From assembly GCA_946407895.1 (NCBI GenBank), contig CAMJQA010000001.1:62001-126000 (forward strand): a stretch of DNA of 64,000 nucleotides. The letters run 5' to 3'. This DNA is from an uncultured Prevotellaceae bacterium. GTDB lineage: Bacteria; Bacteroidota; Bacteroidia; Bacteroidales; Bacteroidaceae. The translations under genes were made by a program, and so were the position numbers. Of this stretch, positions 1 to 6,746 are shown piece after piece (position 1 is the first letter of the stretch; each line of letters begins with the position of its first letter). The notes under the pieces are model-generated. The model did no database searches. It was given only the letters and a program-made list of their open reading frames with translations, and was not told the DNA's origin.

Positions 1-98
1 CTATTGATAAAATATGCTCATTAGGTTGGGAAATTACATACAACGTAGAGGAATCTTTTCGTAGAGCCATAGCAGTTAAATTTGAGAACGGAAGATAA
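1..98 (+). CDS. C-terminal end of a probable nucleotide-sugar epimerase/dehydratase (partial)
   Basis: An open frame enters from the left edge and stops with TAA at 96-98. The last 31 residues include WEITYNVEESFRRAI, which resembles the C-terminal tail of extended SDR epimerases/dehydratases (pattern GWxPxxxLEEGxRRTI). The call is inferred from this short tail and from the flippase and glycosyltransferase that follow. The 5' end lies outside the window, so the substrate cannot be judged. Confidence 0.45.
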   Translation, partial: IDKICSLGWEITYNVEESFRRAIAVKFENGR

Positions 99-208
99 CC
101 GTGGAAAAATGTAGCACTCTTTTCTTAAAAGCACTGAGGAACCTTGGCAAATATTAACAAGCAGCCTAACTATACTCATTGAAATAGCATGAAGGAATAA
201 AATATCTC

Positions 209-1585
209 ATGTCAATCAAAAAGATTCATTACAACAAGATTGCAAACGTATTAGGTGTTGACAAGGCTATTGCATACACCTCCCTCAATGGCGTTTTGGG
301 TGCTGTGTTTGGCATTTTATCCGTTTTTCTGTATGCCACTTGCCTTTCAAAAACGGAACAAGGCTACTACTACACCTTTGGGGCTATTATGGCCATCAGC
401 ATATTTTTTGAACTTGGGTTCACTGGTATTATGACGCAATATGTGGCCCACGAACATGCTCACTTGTCTTGGGAACCAGATGGGAAAACGTTGGTTGGAG
501 AGACGGTGCATCTTTCACGTCTGTCTTCATTGTTACATTTTTGTGTGAAATGGTATGCGATTGTTGCATTCCTTTATCTATTGGCATTGCAAATATTCGG
601 CATTTCTTTTTTTGTTGAATATGGTGAAGACAGCAATATATCGTGGAAAGCACCTTGGATCATTCTCAGTTTCATGAGTGCATGGGGATTATTTACAGCG
701 CCCGTATTCTCTTTTATGACAGGATTGGATTTTGTCAAAGAGATGGCCAAAATGGGGTTTTACAGGACTATTATTACTACCAACATCACATGGGCTTGTT
801 TGATTGGGGGACTTGGTTTGTATTCAATGGCCATATCGTCCATGATTTCTGCCATATACGTTTTCATTTATTTTATAAATCATGGCTTTTGGATAATTTT
901 GAAAGGCATCTGGATTACACCGATTCATGAAAAGGTCAATTATATAAAAGAGATTTTTCCGTATCAGTGGAAGATCGCTTTAAGTTGGATGAGCGGCTAT
1001 TTCATTTTCCAATTTATGAATCCAGTTATTTTTGCTACGTCAGGAGCAGTTGCAGCAGGACAGTTTGGTATGAGTCTTAATGTCCTTAATTCTATCCGCA
1101 ACTTCTCCATGTCCTGGATTGGAACTAAGATTCCACTTATGTCCCGGTTGATAGAATTGAAGGAATATATTCAATTAGATAAGATTTTTAAGAAAACAAT
1201 AGTCCAAGAAGTCATTGTTTGTACGACAATGTTGATTTTATTTTTGGTAATTATCTTCGTGTTAAATACAACACAAATTGCTGTTAATGGTAAGATTCTG
1301 GGAGAACGCTTTTTAGATTATTTGCCCTTGCTCCTAATAACGATACCCGTTGTTGTACAAGCTGTTAATGACAATTTAGCGACCTATTTGCGATGTCACA
1401 AAAAGGAACCTTATTTGATTGTTTCCATCTGTGCAGGAATAGCTAACATGGCCTCTGTCATATTGTCAGGTAAGTTGTTCGGATTAATTGGTATAACCGC
1501 AGGCTATTGTGCATTAAATATTCTGTTTTTCCCTTGGGGATACTGGATTTATCATACATGCAAAAATAATTGGCACAATGAATAG
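209..1585 (+). CDS. Wzx-type polysaccharide flippase (MATE/PST superfamily)
   Basis: This 458-residue protein is mostly hydrophobic with roughly a dozen membrane segments, the length and layout of O-antigen/capsule repeat-unit flippases, which move undecaprenyl-linked oligosaccharide across the inner membrane. An early segment (about residues 25-50) resembles the first helices of PST transporters, and hydrophobic pairs run to the C-terminus. The ATG at 209 follows an A-rich leader. The end overlaps the next glycosyltransferase start by 8 bases, indicating an operon. Family membership rests on topology and context; the transported sugar is unknown. Confidence 0.8.
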   Translation: MSIKKIHYNKIANVLGVDKAIAYTSLNGVLGAVFGILSVFLYATCLSKTEQGYYYTFGAIMAISIFFELGFTGIMTQYVAHEHAHLSWEPDGKTLVGETVHLSRLSSLLHFCVKWYAIVAFLYLLALQIFGISFFVEYGEDSNISWKAPWIILSFMSAWGLFTAPVFSFMTGLDFVKEMAKMGFYRTIITTNITWACLIGGLGLYSMAISSMISAIYVFIYFINHGFWIILKGIWITPIHEKVNYIKEIFPYQWKIALSWMSGYFIFQFMNPVIFATSGAVAAGQFGMSLNVLNSIRNFSMSWIGTKIPLMSRLIELKEYIQLDKIFKKTIVQEVIVCTTMLILFLVIIFVLNTTQIAVNGKILGERFLDYLPLLLITIPVVVQAVNDNLATYLRCHKKEPYLIVSICAGIANMASVILSGKLFGLIGITAGYCALNILFFPWGYWIYHTCKNNWHNE

Positions 1586-2534
1586 TCAACCATTACTTTC
1601 TATTTGCATTCCAATATACAATAGATTAGATTATTTGAATAGGATGTTAAACAGATTTCTTGAAGACAAGGATTTGTTTGAAGAAGACATCCATTTGTAT
1701 ATTTCTGATAATTGCTCAGATGAAGATTTACAATCATGTTGCGAAAGATTCAAACAGCAAGGCCTTTCATTAATATATCATAGGAATGCTGTTAACATCG
1801 GACCTGATAAGAATTTTGAATGGTGTTTTCAGAATGCTAAAGGAAAATATATCTGGCTACTTGGAAGTGATGATGTACCAGTAAAAGGCTTGTTAAGAAA
1901 GATTATATCCAAACTAAAAGAGGATGAATACGGGCTATTCCACTTATATCGTACTGAAGATCGAGAATTGTTTAGAAAACAGATTTTTCCTAACGATATG
2001 GCAACTACAGTTAGTTTCTGGTTTACTTTCATAAGTGTTAATATCTTTAATTCAAAGGTTCTTCCTGAAATATGTTATGAGCATTATAGGGAAACATGTC
2101 TTTTACAAGTTCCAATATATTTAACAGCTTGCTATGGCTCCTGTCGTAATGCCATCTTTTATTTAAAGGAGATTTTTGAAACTGATTGTGATTGGCTCAA
2201 TAATGGTGGTTACAATTTCTATGAGGTGTTCGTGAAAAACTACCTTTCAATTTGGAAGGAGTTCTGTATTCAAAGAAGCATTAGCCATTCTGTTTTCAGA
2301 GCTATCCAGAAAGATATATTCATCAGTTATATCCATCCAAACAACATTAGACTATTAGCTCAGAGAAATGGTATTAGAAAAGGCATGACAGGCAGAAATG
2401 GTTTATATGTAGATCACGCATGGAGTTATCTTTTTGAGTTCTATGGTGATAAATGGTATTTTTATAAGTCACTATTACCATTATCATACAGATATTTACG
2501 GAATTGGGTCGGTAGAATCATAAGAAAACAATAG
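1578..2534 (+). CDS. Family 2 glycosyltransferase (GT-A fold)
   Basis: A 318-residue cytosolic glycosyltransferase. The N-terminus has the GT2 signature LLSICIPIYNRLDYLNRML, followed by ISDNCSDE (nucleotide-binding loop) and, near residue 95, the WLLGSDDVP motif standing in for the metal-binding DxD. It probably transfers a sugar from a nucleotide donor onto a lipid-linked oligosaccharide for the surface polysaccharide. The start overlaps the flippase end by 8 bases, so the two are probably translated together. Donor and acceptor cannot be predicted. Confidence 0.88.
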   Translation: MNSQPLLSICIPIYNRLDYLNRMLNRFLEDKDLFEEDIHLYISDNCSDEDLQSCCERFKQQGLSLIYHRNAVNIGPDKNFEWCFQNAKGKYIWLLGSDDVPVKGLLRKIISKLKEDEYGLFHLYRTEDRELFRKQIFPNDMATTVSFWFTFISVNIFNSKVLPEICYEHYRETCLLQVPIYLTACYGSCRNAIFYLKEIFETDCDWLNNGGYNFYEVFVKNYLSIWKEFCIQRSISHSVFRAIQKDIFISYIHPNNIRLLAQRNGIRKGMTGRNGLYVDHAWSYLFEFYGDKWYFYKSLLPLSYRYLRNWVGRIIRKQ

Positions 2535-2614
2535 TCAGACTATCCATTATTTTTTACCATAATAGAATTCAACACATCATTAGGATTTTCTTTTAATGAA
2601 GAAAAACATTTCAA

Positions 2615-3712
2615 ATGAATAAGAGACTCATTGCGATTAACCTTCCCCAATTTCACCCCTTCAAAGAAAACGATGAGTGGTGGGGAAAAGGATTCACAGA
2701 ATGGACGAACGTCACAAAAGCAAGACCACGCTTCAAAGGGCATTATCAGCCACACTTGCCTTCTGATACAGGTTTTTATGATCTTCGACTCCCTGAAGCC
2801 AGAGAGATGCAGGCAAATTTGGCTAAAGAATATGGTATTTACGGGTTCTGTTACTATCACTATTGGTTTAATGGAAAACAGTTGATGGAACGGCCAATAA
2901 AAGAGATTTTAGAATCAGGAGAACCTGACTACCCTTTCATGCTGTGCTGGGCAAATGAGAACTGGAACCGGGCCTGGGATGGTTCCAGTGACAAGAAGAA
3001 GGTGCTCATTGAGCAGCACTATTCTGAAGAAGATGACCGCGAGCACATAAGATTCTTGTGTAAAAATGTTTTCAAGGATTCACGGTATATTAGGGTCAAT
3101 GGTCGGCCAGTCTTTGCCATCTATCGTATTGGTCCTATTCCACACCCCGACAGGACTATTCAAGTCATGCGTGACGAGGCCAGAAAATACGGGGAAGAAC
3201 TATATCTTTGTCACTTCGAAAGTTGGGGAGAACATGGTGCCTCATACTTGAAATGCGGACTCGATGCAGCCATTGACTTCCAACCTCATCTTTATCATTA
3301 TTCTGTTCTGAATAATTGGATAAGGACAAAATGGTTCAGCCTGCGAAACAGGATTAATCGTGGGTTAGGACTTCCTGAACTCGGCACTGTCTTCAGCTAT
3401 AAAAAATACATCGAACATGAAATGGAATTAGGGATTCCCGAATATAAGCGCTTCCCCTGCGTAACTCCGGGATGGGATAACAGCCCGCGAAGAGTACGTC
3501 AGGCATATTGGGCTCTGCATAACAGTACACCAGAGTTATACAAGAAATTTCTTACCCATACTTTAGCACATTTTGAACCCTATTCTGACGGAGAGAATTT
3601 TGTCTTTATCAATGCTTGGAATGAGTGGGCAGAAGGAAATCACCTTGAACCAGATCAGAAATGGGGTAGAGGTTACTTGGATGCTACAAAACAAGCAATA
3701 GACAATATATGA
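2615..3712 (+). CDS. WbsX-like glycosyltransferase/GH99-like domain protein (copy 1)
   Basis: A 365-residue protein with the hallmark motifs of the WbsX family found in O-antigen and capsule loci: LPQFHPFKENDEWWGKGFTE at the N-terminus, YGFCYYHYWF, CWANENWNRAWDG around residue 115, and a C-terminal NAWNEWAEGNHLEPD. WbsX proteins carry a GH99-like TIM-barrel domain and are usually annotated as polysaccharide-assembly glycosyltransferases; the exact reaction is not established. It is followed after nine bases by a second, divergent family member, which suggests an ancient tandem duplication. Confidence 0.85.
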   Translation: MNKRLIAINLPQFHPFKENDEWWGKGFTEWTNVTKARPRFKGHYQPHLPSDTGFYDLRLPEAREMQANLAKEYGIYGFCYYHYWFNGKQLMERPIKEILESGEPDYPFMLCWANENWNRAWDGSSDKKKVLIEQHYSEEDDREHIRFLCKNVFKDSRYIRVNGRPVFAIYRIGPIPHPDRTIQVMRDEARKYGEELYLCHFESWGEHGASYLKCGLDAAIDFQPHLYHYSVLNNWIRTKWFSLRNRINRGLGLPELGTVFSYKKYIEHEMELGIPEYKRFPCVTPGWDNSPRRVRQAYWALHNSTPELYKKFLTHTLAHFEPYSDGENFVFINAWNEWAEGNHLEPDQKWGRGYLDATKQAIDNI

Positions 3713-3721
3713 TGTCATAAT

Positions 3722-4897
3722 ATGTCACCACAAATCATAGCATTATACCTTCCTCAATTTTATCCATTCAAGGAGAATGATGAATGGTGGGGGAAAGGAT
3801 TCACAGAATGGACGAATGTGGGCCGGGCAAAGCCTCTGTTCAGGGGACATTACCAGCCACGTGTACCAGCGGATCTAGGTTATTATGACCTCAGAATACC
3901 CGAGGTGCGCGAGCAACAAGCGGAGATGGCTCGCGAGGCTGGTGTAACAGCCTTCTGCTACTGGCACTACTGGTTTGGAAACGGGAGACGTTTGCTTGAA
4001 CGGGTATTTGATGAGGTATTGGAATCTGGTAAGCCCGATTTCCCTTTCTGTTTGGGATGGGCAAATCACTCCTGGTACGCCAAGACATGGGATAAGACAA
4101 CACGTCATGACCGGCTTCTTATGGAGCAGACTTATCCTGGCATTGACGATGCCAAAGAACATTTCAAATTCCTGCTCCGCGCATTCAAGGATGAACGTTA
4201 CGTGAAAATAGACGGAATGCCTCTCTTGCATATCTTTGAACCCAGGGAACTACCCGATGAGTATATAGAATGGTTTAGACTGTGGACTCAGAGGGCTGGT
4301 TTCAAAGACTTGTATCTTATTGGTAACATGGAGCCTTCGCTCGACAAAAAGACTTTCATAGCTAAAGGCTATAAGGCGATTATTCCTAACAGAACAGTCT
4401 TCTTCAGAGACTATGAGTATGATAAAATGGCTCCACACAAAAGATTCTTGTTGAAAATTTGGCGAAGATTTGAGGAACAAGTGACCCGGATTCCTCGTAA
4501 TGCACTCAACTATAAAAAACATTTTCACTCGTTGATTGACCCTGAATACGACCGAGCAATAGATGTTATCCCCACCCTAATTCCACAATGGGATCATAGT
4601 CCCAGAAGTGGGCACAAGGCTCAGGCAATCTTCTACAACTCAGAACCTGAATATTTCAAGCAACATGCAATAGAGGCACTTGAAGCCATCAAAGATAAAC
4701 CAAAAGAATATCAAATATTGATGATTAAGTCGTGGAACGAATGGGCTGAAGGGAATTATATGGAGCCAGATCTAAGATATGGACACGGCTATATTAATGC
4801 TTTACGAGAGGCTATATTATATGAGGAAAATGCCCACTTTACTTATGCTGATAATAATAAGTCTGCCAACAGCATGGCTACTGAAGAAAAGTATTGA
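3722..4897 (+). CDS. WbsX-like glycosyltransferase/GH99-like domain protein (copy 2)
   Basis: A 391-residue paralogue of the upstream gene with the same landmarks: LPQFYPFKENDEWWGKGFTE, FCYWHYWFGNGRRLLERV, LGWANHSWYAKTWDKTT and KSWNEWAEGNYMEPD. The central third differs more, as expected if the two act on different acceptors or linkages of one repeat unit. The C-terminal 20 residues are a polar tail (NNKSANSMATEEK) of no known role. It is the last intact biosynthetic gene of the locus; the next gene is broken. Confidence 0.85.
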   Translation: MSPQIIALYLPQFYPFKENDEWWGKGFTEWTNVGRAKPLFRGHYQPRVPADLGYYDLRIPEVREQQAEMAREAGVTAFCYWHYWFGNGRRLLERVFDEVLESGKPDFPFCLGWANHSWYAKTWDKTTRHDRLLMEQTYPGIDDAKEHFKFLLRAFKDERYVKIDGMPLLHIFEPRELPDEYIEWFRLWTQRAGFKDLYLIGNMEPSLDKKTFIAKGYKAIIPNRTVFFRDYEYDKMAPHKRFLLKIWRRFEEQVTRIPRNALNYKKHFHSLIDPEYDRAIDVIPTLIPQWDHSPRSGHKAQAIFYNSEPEYFKQHAIEALEAIKDKPKEYQILMIKSWNEWAEGNYMEPDLRYGHGYINALREAILYEENAHFTYADNNKSANSMATEEKY

Positions 4898-4929
4898 TGT
4901 TGTAAAGAAATCAGTCTCCAAGAATTAAG

Positions 4930-5103
4930 ATGAAGGAATTTCAAATAATTTCCTACGACATCTTCGACACTTGTCTGGTCAGGGCATGCGGTGCACCAAT
5001 GGCCGTGTTTGACCTACTGACATCTGGAAAACGTTGGATTTCATCCCACCTTTTCTCGCCATGCCAAAGCTCATGCAAGCATGGTTTTGGGCGGTTGGCT
5101 TAA
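4930..5103 (+). pseudogene. Truncated HAD-superfamily hydrolase, interrupted by an 84-bp repeat
   Basis: The frame starts MKEFQIISYDIFDTCLVRAC, carrying the HAD motif I (DIFDT) seen in the large HAD proteins of bacterial polysaccharide loci. It continues through GAPMAVFDLLTSG and then enters the 84-bp repeat at 5030, where the remaining residues are encoded by the repeat and the frame stops at 5101-5103. Only about 33 native codons remain and motifs II-IV are missing. It is read as the remnant of a gene destroyed by insertion of, or recombination at, the repeat. Confidence 0.7.
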
Positions 5104-5113
5104 CGAAAACGTT
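5030..5113 (+). repeat. 84-bp dispersed repeat bounded by AACGTT (copy 1)
   Basis: This segment begins and ends with the palindrome AACGTT and is almost identical, with about four transitions, to the reverse complement of 10019-10102. It contains the inverted motif CATGCAAGCATG. It interrupts the HAD gene remnant and ends 40 bases before the Cas12f-like gene. Two near-identical copies of the same length at unrelated sites suggest a small mobilised element. The transposition mechanism is unknown. Confidence 0.85.
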
Positions 5114-5153
5114 CATTTGCATTCAGCCAAAGTAATTGATTAAACATTAGTGA

Positions 5154-6386
5154 ATGGTTATCACAAGGAAAATAGAGATTTTTGTCTGCGAAGATAACAA
5201 AGAGATAAAAAAGGAGTATTACAACAAACTCTACAGCAATAGGAACATTGCCGTCAAGGTAGCAAATATGGCTGTAAGCCATCTGTTTGCACTTGACAAC
5301 ACCATGCCTTATCTGAACGAGGAAGACAGGGCGACAATATCTTTTCTGGGCGTTAAAGGAAACAAGGCAACACGCCAAAACGCTCCATACGTGGCAGCCA
5401 GTCAGGCATTTAAGGGAAAAGCTGACATGGGCATGGTTAGCTGCATACTACAGAATGTGGAGAAAATGTACCATGAAGACCGAAAGAGTGGTTTGTGGGA
5501 GAAGTCTTTGCGCAGCTACAAGGCTAATATGCCCATACCGTTCAAGGCTGACAGGTTTACGGACCTCCGATTTGAGAAATACCTTAATAAGGAAGGCAAG
5601 GAATGCGAGGGCTGTTTCTTTACCCTGATGGGCGTTCCCTTTCAAATGCGATTCGGCTCAGACAGAAGCGGAAACGGAATCATCGTGAAGAAGATACTTG
5701 AGCAGCGAGGCTTTGATGAATCGAATGGGAAGAACGGGGCTAACACACATTATAAGATGTGCACATCTTCCATCGCTTTTGAGAAGAGGCTGAACCATAA
5801 GACTTATGCGAAAGAGCAAAAGATATTTCTTTACCTCTGTGTGGATATACCACACAAAAAGGTGGACGTTAACCCCGACAATGCTGTGTTCTGCTACCTC
5901 GGACTGACTCATCCTATTCAGTGCCTCATAGACGCAAAGTGTGAGGACATCAATTCAAAGGATGCAAAATGGCTTAATATAGGGACAGCTGAAGAGTTCC
6001 TGAACAGACGAAGGCAGATTCAGGAGGCTATTCATAGATGCCAAATAAACTGCCAATATAATAAAGGCGGAAAGGGGCGTAAACGCAAGACGCAGTCAAT
6101 AGAGCACTTTCACAAGAAAGAAAAGAATTACGTTGAGACAAAACTGCATCTCTATTCAAGGAGACTGGTGGACCTGGCCGTCAATCATGGGTGTGGGACA
6201 ATTTACCTGGTAAGCCAAAAACCACGGGAATTAAGGGCTAAGCTGGATAATGAGGAAGGAAAACCATTCGTGCTACGTAACTGGTCATACTATGGACTCA
6301 AACAGAAGATTCAATATAAATGTAAATTGTATGGAATCGCAATGAAAGAACTTGGGCAAAACGATGATGATAAAGATAATGAATAA
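5154..6386 (+). CDS. Nuclease-dead Cas12f/TnpB-like RNA-guided protein (410 aa)
   Basis: The order of segments fits miniature type V effectors: an N-terminal beta strand of WED type (ITRKIEIFV), a helical REC-like part to about residue 120, LRSYKANMPIPF (119-130), FLYLCVDIP (225-233), then a RuvC-like core. NAVFCYLGLTHPI (243-255) aligns with the RuvC-I strand of Cas12f (GGIDVGVKSPL), but the catalytic Asp position is Tyr248. An Arg/Lys-rich helix follows (285-311). GTIYLVSQ (348-355) aligns with the RuvC-II strand (GTVQMENL), with Val353 in place of the Glu. NWSYYGLKQKIQYKCKLYGI (376-395) matches the helix before the zinc finger. The protein ends at 410 with an acidic tail, so the CxxC zinc finger and RuvC-III Asp are absent. 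It should bind DNA with a guide but not cut. A guide-RNA-like sequence follows at once. The alignment is from memory of Cas12f and needs confirmation. Confidence 0.78.
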   Translation: MVITRKIEIFVCEDNKEIKKEYYNKLYSNRNIAVKVANMAVSHLFALDNTMPYLNEEDRATISFLGVKGNKATRQNAPYVAASQAFKGKADMGMVSCILQNVEKMYHEDRKSGLWEKSLRSYKANMPIPFKADRFTDLRFEKYLNKEGKECEGCFFTLMGVPFQMRFGSDRSGNGIIVKKILEQRGFDESNGKNGANTHYKMCTSSIAFEKRLNHKTYAKEQKIFLYLCVDIPHKKVDVNPDNAVFCYLGLTHPIQCLIDAKCEDINSKDAKWLNIGTAEEFLNRRRQIQEAIHRCQINCQYNKGGKGRKRKTQSIEHFHKKEKNYVETKLHLYSRRLVDLAVNHGCGTIYLVSQKPRELRAKLDNEEGKPFVLRNWSYYGLKQKIQYKCKLYGIAMKELGQNDDDKDNE

Positions 6387-6518
6387 TATTCATTTATGCC
6401 GGGCTGGTTGTACAGCCTTATCGTGAGGGTTTCACCACTCATGAAGCCACTTATTCTCCTCAGCCTAATTCACAGAGGAAACATAAGGAGCATACAATGG
6501 GTTGTTGTTAGGATTCAC
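6378..6518 (+). ncRNA. Putative natural single guide RNA for the Cas12f-like protein
   Basis: The RNA overlaps the stop codon of the Cas12f-like gene. Stems in order: AATGAAT/ATTCATT (6378-6394); GGCTG/CAGCC with a 6-base loop (6402-6417), followed by TTAT; a 10-bp hairpin TCGTGAGGGT/ACCaCTCATGA with one bulged A (6421-6444); and a two-part stem CTTAT..TCCTC/GAGGA..ATAAG (6450-6487), which resembles a repeat:anti-repeat duplex closed by a 13-base loop. It ends AAGGAGCATACAAT (6485-6498). GGGCTG..CAGCC, then TWAT, then a GAG/CTC hairpin, is also the order in the Cas12f tracrRNA scaffold as I remember it, and the 3' end resembles the 3' end of a Cas12f repeat (AAGGAATGCAAC). The guide would be about 6499-6518. 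Boundaries are inferred. Confidence 0.68.
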
Positions 6519-6594
6519 CTCTCCCCCCTCAATGTAAAGACACTGAGAATGTAAACAAGTATATGACGTGAGTTCGATAACTATTACCACTATC

Positions 6595-6640
6595 CATCCC
6601 CCGACTGACTAATGGTTCAGCCGGGGGATGTTGTTTTTAT
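6595..6640 (+). terminator. Rho-independent terminator after the guide RNA
   Basis: CATCCCCCGACTGA (6595-6608) pairs with TCAGCCGGGGGATG (6617-6630) with one mismatch and an 8-base loop, followed by TTGTTTTT. It would end a transcript containing the Cas12f-like gene and guide RNA, about 120 bases past the predicted scaffold end. The stretch between the guide and the terminator (6519-6594) shows no second repeat. Confidence 0.8.
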
Positions 6641-6679
6641 GCCCAGATGCATTATTCTTTATCCAAACACTGCCATTTA

Positions 6680-6711
6680 TTTGGCTGCACGGGAAAAAGT
6701 TTGTAACTTTG
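6680..6711 (+). promoter_or_regulatory. Bacteroidetes-type promoter of the hexosaminidase gene
   Basis: TTTG at 6680-6683 is separated by 20 bases from TAACTTTG at 6704-6711, an exact match to the Bacteroidetes primary-sigma pattern. Transcription would start near 6716, giving a leader of about 30 bases before the ATG at 6747. Confidence 0.75.
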
Positions 6712-6746
6712 CAGACAAATATATAAAGATATAAACATATATATCC

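Noticed and set aside
6519-6594. Possible CRISPR mini-array after the guide RNA
   Set aside because: Only AATGTAAA occurs twice; no second copy of the repeat-like end AAGGAGCATACAA was found.
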